Shown: positions 51,295 through 60,424, numbered from the stretch's first letter. The stretch is DNA of 64,000 nucleotides from Rhizobium freirei PRF 81 (GCF_000359745.1 NZ_AQHN01000054.1:143288-207287); one strand, 5' to 3'. Notes: generated by a model not told the origin, from the sequence alone. A program made the numbers and translations.

Positions 51295-52040
51295 CGATAG
51301 AGATCGATAATCTGCGGATCCGCTTCGGCGAGCGCGAAGTCGTCAAGGGCGTCTCATTCCAGGTGGAGGAAGGTGGCAGCTTCGGTGTCGTCGGCGAAAG
51401 TGGCTCGGGCAAATCGACCGTACTGCGCGCGATGGCGGGCCTGAACACCAGCTGGCTGGGCCGCATCGCCTTCAACGGAGAAGACGCACCGCAGCACCGC
51501 ACGCCGGATTTCTTTCGCAAGGTGCAGATGGTCTTCCAGGACCCTTATGGTTCGCTGCATCCGCGCCAGACCATTGACCGTATCCTGAGCGAGCTGCCGC
51601 TCGTTCACCGCATGGGCGACATCGATCGGCGTATCGCGTCAGCGCTCTCCGATGTCGCCCTGCCCCAAAGCGCCCGCTTCCGCTATCCGCATCAGCTCTC
51701 TGGCGGTCAGCGCCAGCGCGTCGCCATCGCGCGTGCATTGATTGCAGAGCCGAAAATCCTGCTGCTTGACGAGCCGACGAGCGCGCTCGACGTTTCCGTC
51801 CAGGCCGAGATTCTCAATCTGCTCTCCGACCTGCGTACGGAGCGGAAGCTCACCTATGTGATGGTCAGCCACAATCTCGGCGTGATCGCCCATCTCTGCA
51901 CACGGGTCGGCGTCATGATTGATGGCCACATGGTCGAACAGCTGACGGCTGACGATCTGCGGCGCGGCAACGTGACCCACCCGCACACACGGGAACTGCG
52001 CCGCCTGAGCGTCGAGTTCGAGGAAGCGGAACCCGCTTAA
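51291..52040 (+). CDS. DppF-like ABC transporter ATPase, 249 aa
   Basis: Walker A GESGSGKSTVLRAMAG, the VFQDPYGSLHPRQTIDRILSE Q-loop region typical of DppF/OppF, signature LSGGQRQRVAIARALIAEPKILLLDEPTSALDVSVQ and the H-loop VSHNLGVIAHLC are intact. It is somewhat shorter than usual (DppF is commonly 320-330 residues) because the C-terminal oligopeptide extension is missing. The ATG is at 51291, in an ATGA overlap. Confidence 0.87.
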   Translation: MTIEIDNLRIRFGEREVVKGVSFQVEEGGSFGVVGESGSGKSTVLRAMAGLNTSWLGRIAFNGEDAPQHRTPDFFRKVQMVFQDPYGSLHPRQTIDRILSELPLVHRMGDIDRRIASALSDVALPQSARFRYPHQLSGGQRQRVAIARALIAEPKILLLDEPTSALDVSVQAEILNLLSDLRTERKLTYVMVSHNLGVIAHLCTRVGVMIDGHMVEQLTADDLRRGNVTHPHTRELRRLSVEFEEAEPA

Positions 52041-52060
52041 CCCGCATTTGCGAGGCATGC

Positions 52061-53569
52061 ATGTCTGAAACGGTAAACTGGAAGGCGGCGCAGGAATGCG
52101 CTGCTCAATTCGCGCAAAGCTGGAACAATAATGAGCCGGGCGGCGCCGTCATTGGCTTCGATGAACGTGGTATCCGCTTTGCCGAAGCCGGCGGCGTCGA
52201 AAGCCTGTCGACGCTTACGCCGTTCACCGCCGCAAGCGTCGTTCGCTACGCCTCGGTGACGAAACATGCCTTCTGTGCGCTGGTGCTCGCACATTCCGAC
52301 AAGATCGGTCTTGACGACCCTTTGGGCCGGCACCTACCCGAACTGCAGGCGCCCCTTCGCGATGTGACCGTCGGCCGCGCTCTCGACATGAGCGGCGGCC
52401 TGCCCGACACGCGCGAATGCCTGTCGCTGCTCGGACTTTCCGTCTACACCGAGACCAAGGCCGCTCCGCTGCTTGAATTTCTCGCGCGCCAGACGCGGTT
52501 GAACTACGAGGCCGGCACGGAGATTTCCTACTCCAATACGGGCTACCGTCTCGTGGAAGCCGCACTCGAACGAAAAGGCGTGTTCTTCCGCGACTACGTT
52601 CGCAAGGTCGGCACGCAGGCCGGCGCGGTATTGGATGCGCCCGATGTCTGGAACGATCCCGTCATCGGCCTGGTTCCCGGCTATTGGCTAGACGGAGAGC
52701 GCTGGCAGCTTTCGGCAGCCGGCCTGCATATCTCCGCCTCCGGCAGCATGACGGGCAGCGGCGAGAGCCTCGCGAAATGGCTGATCGGCCTCCTTGGCGA
52801 CAAGGGATCTTTCGAAGGAGTCCTGGAGCAATTGTCGGCTGCGCGGCCGCTCGCCGATGGCGGAATAAGCGGTTACGGACTGGGCTTGCGCGAAAGCCAG
52901 CTTGGCAACCGCTCATTCATCGGACATGGCGGTTCTCATCCCGGCTACAAAAGCTACTTCCTGCTCGATCCCACCCGGAAAATCGGCTTTGTGGTGGTGT
53001 CGAACCGCGAGGATACCAACGGCTATAAGATCGCCGTGGAATCCATGGCGGCCTTCACCGGGGAAACCCTGCCGCGTGCTTCCACCGCGCTTCGCGACGG
53101 CACCTATGTGACCGAAAGCGGGCCATGGTGGATCAAGGTTGTCGGTAGCACGGTCACCTATCTCGATGCCGACGAAACCGTTTATGAGGATGAGGGATCC
53201 TGGGTTTCCTCACGCTCGGCTTCCTCGCCGATACGCCTGAAGATGGACGGCGAAGATATCGTCGGAGAGGTCGGACATGCGCAGCGTCGATTCCGCCCGG
53301 TCCGCGAGCAAGAGGTGCCGGCGTCCCTGTCCGGCGTCTGGAGCTCTTCCGAAGGCGCCCGCTTCGAGATCGAAAATGGCAGCGTGATCATGGGTATAGG
53401 CCCAGTGCGCCATCGCATGCCGTTGCGCGCATTGGGCAACGGACGCTTCCTGTTCACCCTTGTCGATGGTCCGTGGACCAAGCGAGTATGCCTCAATCTC
53501 CTTGGCGTGGATCGGCTGGAATTGGTGCTCGCCCGGGCAAGAATGATCGAATACCGTCGCGCCGGGTGA
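52061..53569 (+). CDS. D-aminopeptidase-like serine hydrolase (S12, Ochrobactrum DAP type), 502 aa
   Basis: A penicillin-recognising hydrolase. The catalytic set is Ser65-Val-Thr-Lys68, Tyr157-Ser-Asn and His289-Gly-Gly, at almost the same positions as Ser62, Lys65, Tyr153 and His287 of the D-aminopeptidase of Ochrobactrum anthropi. Total length (about 500) and two extra beta-barrel domains after residue 340 also fit that enzyme, which removes N-terminal D-residues (D-Ala, D-Ser, D-Thr) from peptides. A plain esterase or beta-lactamase-like function is the alternative. No signal peptide is seen, so it works on imported peptides in the cytoplasm. It starts 21 bases after the DppF-like gene. 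Confidence 0.83.
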   Translation: MSETVNWKAAQECAAQFAQSWNNNEPGGAVIGFDERGIRFAEAGGVESLSTLTPFTAASVVRYASVTKHAFCALVLAHSDKIGLDDPLGRHLPELQAPLRDVTVGRALDMSGGLPDTRECLSLLGLSVYTETKAAPLLEFLARQTRLNYEAGTEISYSNTGYRLVEAALERKGVFFRDYVRKVGTQAGAVLDAPDVWNDPVIGLVPGYWLDGERWQLSAAGLHISASGSMTGSGESLAKWLIGLLGDKGSFEGVLEQLSAARPLADGGISGYGLGLRESQLGNRSFIGHGGSHPGYKSYFLLDPTRKIGFVVVSNREDTNGYKIAVESMAAFTGETLPRASTALRDGTYVTESGPWWIKVVGSTVTYLDADETVYEDEGSWVSSRSASSPIRLKMDGEDIVGEVGHAQRRFRPVREQEVPASLSGVWSSSEGARFEIENGSVIMGIGPVRHRMPLRALGNGRFLFTLVDGPWTKRVCLNLLGVDRLELVLARARMIEYRRAG

Positions 53570-53638
53570 TTGCATTCCCGGCTCATTCGGGCCAAGGAGA
53601 ACCCGGCTTTGACAGCCGGTTTCTCTTGGGAGCTTCGA

Positions 53639-54523
53639 GTGGAAGTCAAATGGCTTGAAGATTTTCTGGCGCTGGCGCGGACGTTGAACTTTTCGAAGGC
53701 CGCCGACGAGCGCCATGTGACGCAATCGGCCTTCAGCCGCCGCATTCGGCAGCTGGAGGGCTGGGTTGGGACGAGCCTGATCGACCGGGCAACCTACCCT
53801 TCACGCCTGACTGCGGCCGGCGAGCGTTTCGTGCCGGTGGCCGAACAGAGCCTGCAGGTGCTCTACCAGGCGCGACGTAATCTCCAGCACGAGGATGGCA
53901 CCGATGCACGCACGGTGACCCTGACGGCGCTGCACACCCTGTCCTTCACCTTCTTTCCGGATTGGCTAAGCAGGCTCAACGCGCGTATCGGCCCGATCGT
54001 CTCTCATTTGCGCGCCGATTCCGGCACCATGGAAGAAAACCTGAACTCCCTTATCGATGGGGAATGCGATTTCCTTCTCACCTACCAGCATCTGCACGTG
54101 CCGATGCTGCTCGATCCGCAATTCGAACATCATACACTTGGCCGGGAAACCATCCTGCCGGTTAGCGCCCCCGACGCCGACGGCACGCCGCTGCATCGCA
54201 TCGAACCCGGCTTCAGCCATGTCAGCTACCAGAAGACATCCTTCTTCGGGCAATTGGTGGCAGGCACCATCGGGGAGCGCCTGCCGGCCGAAAACCGGGT
54301 GCATGTCGGCAGCATGTCCGTTGGCCTGAAGGGAATGGTCGCGGCCGGGTTCGGGCTCGCCTGGATCCCGGAAAGCCTTGTCAAAGCGGAACTTGCCGAT
54401 GGCCGGCTGGTCTATGCCGCCGATCGCGAATGGAATATCGACGTGGAAATCCGCGTCTATCGCTCCCGCGAGAACCGCCGCCCGATCGTCGGGCGCATCT
54501 GGTCGATGCTCGACAAGCCCTGA
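53639..54523 (+). CDS. LysR-type regulator, 294 aa, GTG start
   Basis: VEVKWLEDFLALARTLNFSKAADERHVTQSAFSRRIRQLEGWVGTSLIDR is the winged helix-turn-helix. The effector domain includes LTALHTLSFTFFPDWLSRL and GMVAAGFGLAWIPESLV. The GTG at 53639 has GGGAG six bases upstream and places the HTH at the N-terminus as usual; an earlier ATG-like start would add 23 unlikely residues. It is last in the importer/D-aminopeptidase operon, so it may regulate the whole island, including the minus-strand genes that face it. Confidence 0.83.
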   Translation: MEVKWLEDFLALARTLNFSKAADERHVTQSAFSRRIRQLEGWVGTSLIDRATYPSRLTAAGERFVPVAEQSLQVLYQARRNLQHEDGTDARTVTLTALHTLSFTFFPDWLSRLNARIGPIVSHLRADSGTMEENLNSLIDGECDFLLTYQHLHVPMLLDPQFEHHTLGRETILPVSAPDADGTPLHRIEPGFSHVSYQKTSFFGQLVAGTIGERLPAENRVHVGSMSVGLKGMVAAGFGLAWIPESLVKAELADGRLVYAADREWNIDVEIRVYRSRENRRPIVGRIWSMLDKP

Positions 54524-54546
54524 CGATCGGACGCTCCGTGCGGCAA

Positions 54547-55413
54547 TCAGATCGCCGTGCGGCGGGCATTCTCCATGTAGAGCGCGCGCAGGCGCTTGAA
54601 CATCGGGCCGGGCGTCCCGTCACCAACGGCAACGCCATCGATATTCGTGATGGGGACGATGAAGTTCGAAGCACTTGTCAGCCAGGCTTCGGCCGCAGTC
54701 TTTGCCTCTTCGACGGAGAACGGCCGTTCTTCCAGCGCCAGGCCCGCTTCTCGCGCCAAATCGAGAATAGCGAGCCTCGTGCAGCCCGGCAGTGTCGCAT
54801 GGCTGTTGGCGCGCGTCACGATGCGGCCGTCACGCGTCACGATGTAGCCCGTCGACGACGCGCCTTCGGTCACCACGCCGTTTTCGACCAGCCACGCTTC
54901 ATCGAAGCCTTCCGCTTTGGCGGCGCGTTTCGCCATCACCTGCGGCAGTAGGCAGACGCTCTTGATGTCACGCCGCGCCCAGCGCTGATCCGGCATTGAC
55001 TTGACCTTGAGGCCTTTTTCGACGGCAGCGACGTGCTCCAGCGTCTTCGTCTGAGTGAAGATCACCAGGGTCGGCGGCAGGTCTTCGGCATAGAAGAAAT
55101 TACGGTCCTCGGCGCCGCGGGTATACTGGAGATAGACGACGCCCTCGGTAAGCTGGTTTTCCGCCACGAGACGCTTCTCGATCTCGACGATCTCGTCAGT
55201 CGTGATGGGCAAGCAACCGCCGATTTCGCCCACGCTGCGCTCCAGCCGCGCCATATGGAGAGCACTATCGATCAGCTTGCCGTCCAGGACGGCGGTCACC
55301 TCATAAATGCCGTCGCCAAACAGGAAGCCGCGGTCGAAGATGGATAGATGCGCCTCGTTCTCAGGCAAGAAAGCACCGTTCAGATAGACGGTACGGATCG
55401 TCGGGGCAGACAT
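54547..55413 (-). CDS. Class IV aminotransferase, probable D-amino-acid transaminase, 288 aa
   Basis: Fold-type IV PLP enzymes of this size include D-alanine transaminase. The start VYLNGAFLPENEAHLSIFDRGFLFGDGIYEVTAVLDGKLID, the PLP lysine in RWARRDIKSVCLLPQVMAK (Lys151) and LVENGVVTEGASSTGYIV are strongly of that type. It would convert D-amino acids to 2-oxo acids with 2-oxoglutarate as acceptor. Branched-chain transaminase or aminodeoxychorismate lyase is the alternative within the class, but the surrounding D-peptide genes favour the D-specific form. GGAG precedes the start, and the DmpA-type peptidase gene lies 36 bases upstream on the same strand. Confidence 0.85.
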   Translation of the reverse strand: MSAPTIRTVYLNGAFLPENEAHLSIFDRGFLFGDGIYEVTAVLDGKLIDSALHMARLERSVGEIGGCLPITTDEIVEIEKRLVAENQLTEGVVYLQYTRGAEDRNFFYAEDLPPTLVIFTQTKTLEHVAAVEKGLKVKSMPDQRWARRDIKSVCLLPQVMAKRAAKAEGFDEAWLVENGVVTEGASSTGYIVTRDGRIVTRANSHATLPGCTRLAILDLAREAGLALEERPFSVEEAKTAAEAWLTSASNFIVPITNIDGVAVGDGTPGPMFKRLRALYMENARRTAI

Positions 55414-55449
55414 GGAAACTCCGTAAAATGCGAAAAGGAGGAATGAAGG

Positions 55450-56496
55450 TCAGCGACGACCTGGGTGGGGCAGGCTTATAGCTTTGACCGTTGAGGCTTT
55501 GCCGGTCGCGGCATTGAAGCCCGTGGTCTCGATCGCCATGGCAAGGGAATTGAGGATCGCCTCTTCCGTGGCTTCGATTGCAGCTTCGAAGAGCGGCGAT
55601 ACGGCGTCGTTATTCAATGATGGAACCGCGCTCACGCCTTTGCGGCGTTCGGGGGTACGGCGCACGGCCTCGGCTGTCGAAAAGGCCAGCGCATAATCTC
55701 CCGAGCCGTTGCTCAGCGCCGCGCCGGTGCGCGCAAGCCCACCGAAACAGCGCTGTGCGAGCCTCTCGAGGTTACGCGAGCAAAGCGGAGCATCGGTCGC
55801 AAGCACGATGACGATGGAACCGTCCTTGTCGTGCTCCGCCGACGTCGCATAGTCGCGACCGGCAACGATGAGGTGGCCGCCGTAATTCGATTGTACAAGC
55901 ACGCCGAGCCGGTAGGTCTCCTCGCCGACGGGCACGAGGCGGGAACTCGTCCCGATACCGCCCTTCAGGCCGAATGCGACCGTTCCAGTTCCGGCGCCGG
56001 CTGCGCCTTCCTCGACTGGCCCCGATGCCGCGCTGTCGATCGCCAGCGAGATTTCATCGACGCTCGGGCGCGCGGCGCGAATATCGTTGAGGCGTGAATC
56101 GTTGGTTTCGCCGACCACGGCGTTGATCGACACCACCTTGTCATTGCCCGGCTGGGCGAGCGTGTGACGGATAATGGCCTCGATGCCGCGCCCGACGGCC
56201 AGCGTGTTAGTGAGGACGACGGGCGTCTCGATCTCGCCAAGCTCGACGACCTGCGTGGAGCCGGCAAATTTTCCAAAGCCATTGAGAACGGCAAATCCGG
56301 CAGGCACCTTGTCCTGAAACAGATTGCCGCCATGCGGCAGGATCGCCGTGGCGCCCGTGCGGGTGCGCTCGCCTTCACGGCAGGTGACATGGCCGACGCG
56401 CACGCCGGCGACATCGGTGATCGCGTTCAGCGGGCCGGGCTCGAAATGGCCGGGCGCAGTGCCAAGCTCGCGGATTCTATAGCGCTTCTGGTCCAT
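55450..56496 (-). CDS. P1 (DmpA-type) self-processing aminopeptidase, 348 aa
   Basis: A member of the DmpA/beta-aminopeptidase family, with PGPLNAITDVAGVRVGHVT at the start, VVGETNDSRLNDIR and GAGTGTVAFGLKGGIGTSSR. The self-cleavage site should be Gly226-Ser227 in DKDGSIVIVLATDAPL, matching Gly249-Ser250 of DmpA, where the new N-terminal serine becomes the nucleophile. DmpA has L-aminopeptidase and D-amidase/esterase activity, and relatives cleave beta-peptides. No signal peptide is seen. It heads a two-gene operon with the transaminase and is the outer gene of the D-peptide island; GAGG lies before the ATG. Confidence 0.87.
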   Translation of the reverse strand: MDQKRYRIRELGTAPGHFEPGPLNAITDVAGVRVGHVTCREGERTRTGATAILPHGGNLFQDKVPAGFAVLNGFGKFAGSTQVVELGEIETPVVLTNTLAVGRGIEAIIRHTLAQPGNDKVVSINAVVGETNDSRLNDIRAARPSVDEISLAIDSAASGPVEEGAAGAGTGTVAFGLKGGIGTSSRLVPVGEETYRLGVLVQSNYGGHLIVAGRDYATSAEHDKDGSIVIVLATDAPLCSRNLERLAQRCFGGLARTGAALSNGSGDYALAFSTAEAVRRTPERRKGVSAVPSLNNDAVSPLFEAAIEATEEAILNSLAMAIETTGFNAATGKASTVKAISLPHPGRR

Positions 56497-57082
56497 TACT
56501 CATGCCTCATAGGGTTGCCGGGACATTACTCTGCCGCGCAGCCGGAAGGCACAACAAAAACGGAATAGTTTCAGACCGGCTTTGCAAAGGAAGAGGTTGC
56601 CTGTTGCGTCTAAAGACAACAACTGACACGGGCGGGTGCGCGAGCGGACGCGGACGAGCGCCGCGTCGATCCATCGCCATGACCCGAAAGCCGCGCATAC
56701 GCAGGATATGACGCAACCATCCCGACATGGCGGCAACGTGTTTCCCGACGGGCGATACAGTTGCCGGAACGCACTCGCCTTCGCGATGCCCCACGCCTCA
56801 CGCACGCGCCCGTCTTGTTGTCACCTTTTGACACAAGCGGCCGCTGTAACGACAGGTTGAGCAACCGTCGGACTTGCCTTTTCAAAAAGGCGCTGCAAAT
56901 GAATGCCTTAGCATGGTAGAAATACGGAAATAGGCATGAGTCACGAGCTTCTCTCCTCCCGCAGACGAGAGGCTTTGGGCGCTTTCCTATAGAAGCGGGG
57001 GCGCTGTCTTCTGCCAGAATGATGGACGAAGATGTGACGGCGATGCTCTTGCTCTGTCCTGACGGTATCTGAGGAGACCAGA
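56497..57082. other. 586-base gap between dmpA-type gene and AraC gene
   Basis: Several short frames on both strands have no ribosome site and poor coding composition. The stretch holds the promoter of the dmpA-type gene and, near its end, the AraC promoter with GAGGAG before the TTG at 57083. A run of CGGAC-type codons near 56640 reads like degraded coding sequence, but no protein is recognised. Confidence 0.4.
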
Positions 57083-58273
57083 TTGCCTGACTTTCGACAC
57101 GAGGAACCGTCCACGTCTGTGGAGGTGATAGCGGAAGATCAAGTGGGGAGCGAGGACGGCAAGCCCGCGCAGGCTGAACGGCGGCGTTTTCCCCGCTCGG
57201 TAAAGACAGCCGTCGAAGAACCCCGCCCGCAAGTGCCGGCTTTGAGGCCACTGCTGTTTTCTACACGCGATCTTGAACCCCGGGCGCAATTTGCCGCCTG
57301 GCAGACCTATGTATCTCCCCTCATCGACATAAGACTGCCAGACAATGTTTCTCCAGAAGCGGGATTTGCCGCCGACCACGCCGCCTGGAATCTCGGCGGA
57401 ATGCTCATCGTTCAACACACAACCCCACCCCACAGCTATATGCGCTCGCAGGCAAAGGTGAAAGCGAATTTTGTCGACCACTGGCACATTTCCGCGCTGC
57501 GCAGCGGCAGAACCTGGACCGAGGTGGACGGGCTTGTTTCGGAAGGCGAGCCGGGCAAAATGGAGCTGCGATCTCTGGAACGCCCCTTTCGAGGCCGTTC
57601 CACGGAAGCGAAAACCCTGTCTCTTATCCTGCCGCGCACATTGCTGTCCGATACGCCCGCCTCGATCGAGATCAGGAACAATGTCGCCCTTTCGGGTATG
57701 CTGACCAAGCTGTTGATCGATTATCTGGATATTATCCAAGCCAATCTCGCGAGCTTCATCGCGGCGGATCTGCCGCATGTCGTGCAGACATTACGCGACA
57801 TGATCCTGACGTGCGTTTCGTCCTCAGCCGAGCAATCGGTCGGCACCGAGCATCACAGCATGGTTACCGTGACGGAACGCGTGCGGCGGTTCGTGGAGAA
57901 CAATCTAGCCTCGAGCGATCTGACGGTGGAACAGATATGCCGCCAAGTCGGTACGTCCCGCACCAGGCTCTATCAGATCTTCGAACAGGAAGGTGGCGTT
58001 CACCATTACATGCAGCGGCGGCGTCTTCTTTCCGCACATGCGGCACTCAGCGACCCTTCCAATCGTGAGCAGATTGTCGACATCGCCTTTGCAGTCGGCT
58101 TTTCGTCGGCGGCGCACTTCAGCCGGGCTTTCAGCAAGGAATTTGGCTACAGTCCCCGCGAGGCGAGAAACCTCACCACCCCGCACTATCGCGGCCAAAC
58201 GACGTCACCAGCATCGACCGATGGAACCGAATCCTTCGACGAATGGCTAAGGACGCTCAGCCACAACCGCTGA
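57083..58273 (+). CDS. AraC-family regulator, 396 aa, TTG start
   Basis: The C-terminal double helix-turn-helix is complete: RRFVENNLASSDLTVEQICRQVGTSRTRLYQIFEQEGGVHHYMQRRRLLSAHAALSD, then IVDIAFAVGFSSAAHFSRAFSKEFGYSPREAR. Residues about 60-250 form an AraC-type ligand-binding domain like that of the AraC_binding_2 group (AQFAAWQTYVSPLIDIRLPD). The N-terminal 50 residues are disordered and rich in Glu and Pro. The start is TTG, with GAGGAG six bases upstream. No target gene is adjacent on the same strand apart from a small hypothetical gene. Confidence 0.85.
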   Translation: MPDFRHEEPSTSVEVIAEDQVGSEDGKPAQAERRRFPRSVKTAVEEPRPQVPALRPLLFSTRDLEPRAQFAAWQTYVSPLIDIRLPDNVSPEAGFAADHAAWNLGGMLIVQHTTPPHSYMRSQAKVKANFVDHWHISALRSGRTWTEVDGLVSEGEPGKMELRSLERPFRGRSTEAKTLSLILPRTLLSDTPASIEIRNNVALSGMLTKLLIDYLDIIQANLASFIAADLPHVVQTLRDMILTCVSSSAEQSVGTEHHSMVTVTERVRRFVENNLASSDLTVEQICRQVGTSRTRLYQIFEQEGGVHHYMQRRRLLSAHAALSDPSNREQIVDIAFAVGFSSAAHFSRAFSKEFGYSPREARNLTTPHYRGQTTSPASTDGTESFDEWLRTLSHNR

Positions 58274-58538
58274 CCAAAACCGACACCCTTTACCATGGCT
58301 CTGAGTTGCCGCGCGATCGTCCGCGCAAGCGACAACATGCGCCCTGCGCCTGCCATGCGAAGGCTCCGGCACAAAGTTCCACAATTGCGAAAATGGACGC
58401 TGCTGCAAGTTTCCGGATGCGTGGCTAACGACACTCAACCCGTAACTTATTAAAAATGAAACGAATAATTCAGCCAGTATCCAAGCCTTGGTGTGGCGAA
58501 ACACTCTGCCCATCAAGGCATTTTGAGGGAGCAAATCG

Positions 58539-58760
58539 ATGGTATCGACCCGGCAGACAATTGAGATCACTAAGCCACAGCATACCGCCAACGATGCGTA
58601 CCGCGCAGTCGAGCGTGAGGAAATCCTGGAGGTGGCATTTCGGGATTTCGTGCGGGCGGTCGTCGCTGCCGGCTGGAGCGAATCCGAGGTCGCTCTGACC
58701 TTGGCCGACATCGCGGACGATTACGTCATGGCCCTCGCCGGAAGAGTTGCCGGAAAATAG
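58539..58760 (+). CDS. Small hypothetical protein, 73 aa
   Basis: GAGGGAG eight bases upstream supports the ATG. The product, EEILEVAFRDFVRAVVAAGW and SEVALTLADIADDYVMALAG, is helical throughout, and looks like a conserved small rhizobial protein of unknown function. The tail ends RVAGK. It lies 265 bases after the AraC gene and before a 498-base gap rich in inverted repeats. Confidence 0.6.
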   Translation: MVSTRQTIEITKPQHTANDAYRAVEREEILEVAFRDFVRAVVAAGWSESEVALTLADIADDYVMALAGRVAGK

Positions 58761-59258
58761 TGTTGCGTAACCTCGGTGCTCCGCAGGGGTGAGCACGAAA
58801 AGTTATCCGCAACTCTTGGCGATGTCGCCGGTGCCACCGCTGACGGGAAGGCGGTTCACCGGCGACATCCATTTTACCGGATAGGCGAGCACGGTCTCTT
58901 AGTCCAGCGCGGTCCGGATAAGGTCACGACGACCAACGACACGATGAAAATCAGGTGACATCTCAGGTTTTGGCGGACATGGAATCCGCGATCTGATTTT
59001 GTGCGTTACTCATCCCCGGCTCGGCGATCAACCGGATTTTGAGCACCTTAACCGGCGATCCGGACAGACCGGCCGGCGGAGCGATAATGTTGCACATCAA
59101 GCAAAGCACCGCGGCAACCACGCTCGGCAGGATCGAATCGCCGTATATGAATCCCCATTCTGCCTTCCGCCGAGATTGGTGTTATGACAAAAGAATGACA
59201 ACCTTCCCGTGTGGTATAGAGCCGAAAGAGCCTTCTGTCGCCGATCAGCCGTGTCGCG
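58761..59258. other. 498-base non-coding stretch rich in inverted repeats
   Basis: No convincing gene is present. GATGTCGCCGGTG (58821-58833) and CACCGGCGACATC (58857-58869) are perfect 13-bp arms. Inside them ACCGC/GCGGT pairs further, giving a stem of 18 pairs. Farther on, GCGGA and TCCGC (near 58972-58992) and AATCAG / CTGATT arms form a second structure. This may be a structured RNA or the degraded end of a mobile element. Confidence 0.45.
58821..58869. repeat. Perfect 13-bp inverted repeat with paired loop
   Basis: Arms GATGTCGCCGGTG and CACCGGCGACATC are separated by 23 bases that themselves contain ACCGC / GCGGT. The whole forms one long hairpin. No T run follows on either strand, so it is not a typical terminator. 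Confidence 0.6.
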
Positions 59259-60257
59259 CTATTCGCCGATTCCGGTGATCATCGGTTTGAACGCTACCGT
59301 CTTTTGTTCGGAAACCTGATCGGCCGCCACCGCCTGCCGGACCAGCCGGGCCGCAGCCTCCCCCATGGCGCGTCTTGGCGAACGCGACGTTGCGATCGGC
59401 GCCGGCAGAGAGTTGACGAGGTCCAGTCCGTTGAAGCCGGCGATTAAAATCTTCTGAGGAACAGCAACCCCGAGCTCCATGCAGGCGAACAAACCGCCGC
59501 TGGCCATATCGTCATTGGAATAATAGATGCAGTCGAGATCGGGAACGGCCGCAAGCATCGCAGTCGTCAACCGCTTGCCCAAGGCTATCGAGGAAAAGGC
59601 ATCATCGAGCCGCTGATCCACGAAGTGCATACCGTGCGCGTGTAAAACGCTTTCGAAGGCCGCTTTGCGCTTGCCGGCTCGCAGATCCCTATCGAGCGCG
59701 CTGCCGACATAGCCGAACCGCCCGCGGCCGGCCGCGACAAGTACACTTGCCATGGCGGCACCAGCCTCACTATGCGACAACCCGACATTGAAATCGATCG
59801 GCGTGCCATCGAGATCCATAAGCTGGATAATCGGGATGTTGGCCCGCCGCAGCAGCTGCACCGTTTCCTCCGGCTGATCGAGCCCGGTGACGATGATGGC
59901 GCATGGCTGCCAGGAGAGCATGTCGCGGATGATCTCACGCTCCTTCGCCACGTCATAGTCGGATATGCCGAACACGGCCTGCAGGCCGGAGCCATCGAGA
60001 CCGGCAGAAATACCGGCAAGCACTTCGGGAAAAACGATATTCGACATGCTGGGGACGACGACCGCGACCAGGTTGGTGCGCTGCGAGGAAAGCGAGAGCG
60101 CCAGCCTGTTGCCGACATAATTCATCCGCGCTGCCGCCTCGATGACCCGGCCACGCGTTTCGCGGGAGACGTCGGCAACGCCGCGAAGCGCACGCGATGC
60201 CGTCATCTTGCTGACGCCCGCTTCGATCGCGACTTCTTCCAGAGTGGGTTTGCGCAT
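59259..60257 (-). CDS. LacI-family regulator (GntR-type), 332 aa, divergent from ltnD
   Basis: The N-terminal helix-turn-helix PTLEEVAIEAGVSKMTASRALRGVADVSRETRGRVIEAAARMNYVGNRLA is of the LacI/GntR gluconate-repressor type. The periplasmic-binding-protein-like core follows (VVVPSMSNIVFPEVLAGISAGLDGSGLQAVFGISDYDV). The start at 60257 removes 15 residues with no recognisable role; GAGG lies about ten bases upstream. It faces away from the threonate operon, with a perfect 26-bp palindrome between. It is probably a repressor released by a tetronate or its oxidised product. Confidence 0.87.
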   Translation of the reverse strand: MRKPTLEEVAIEAGVSKMTASRALRGVADVSRETRGRVIEAAARMNYVGNRLALSLSSQRTNLVAVVVPSMSNIVFPEVLAGISAGLDGSGLQAVFGISDYDVAKEREIIRDMLSWQPCAIIVTGLDQPEETVQLLRRANIPIIQLMDLDGTPIDFNVGLSHSEAGAAMASVLVAAGRGRFGYVGSALDRDLRAGKRKAAFESVLHAHGMHFVDQRLDDAFSSIALGKRLTTAMLAAVPDLDCIYYSNDDMASGGLFACMELGVAVPQKILIAGFNGLDLVNSLPAPIATSRSPRRAMGEAAARLVRQAVAADQVSEQKTVAFKPMITGIGE

Positions 60258-60346
60258 CCCCAAGCGACCCTCGATGAACCATGGCGGCAGGCACGTCGCC
60301 ACTTCTCTTCATAGAATGTTTCCCCGAAAAGGCAAACGCCCCTCTA

Positions 60347-60352
60347 TTGACA
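60347..60352 (+). promoter_or_regulatory. -35 element for the ltnD operon
   Basis: A consensus TTGACA lies 20 bases upstream of the LacI operator. The -10 region would lie inside or at the edge of that operator (60370-60377), so repressor binding would block RNA polymerase. Confidence 0.4.
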
Positions 60353-60372
60353 ACGGCCAGCAAACTGAGGCT

Positions 60373-60398
60373 TGTTACCGATACCGGTATCGGTAACA
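60373..60398. promoter_or_regulatory. Perfect 26-bp palindromic LacI-family operator
   Basis: The arms TGTTACCGATACC and GGTATCGGTAACA are exact complements with no spacer. It contains the TGTTACC/GGTAACA ends typical of GntR-type LacI operators. It lies 27 bases before the GTG start of ltnD. Confidence 0.82.
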
Positions 60399-60424
60399 TA
60401 GGTAGAAATTGCAGAGGTAGCACC

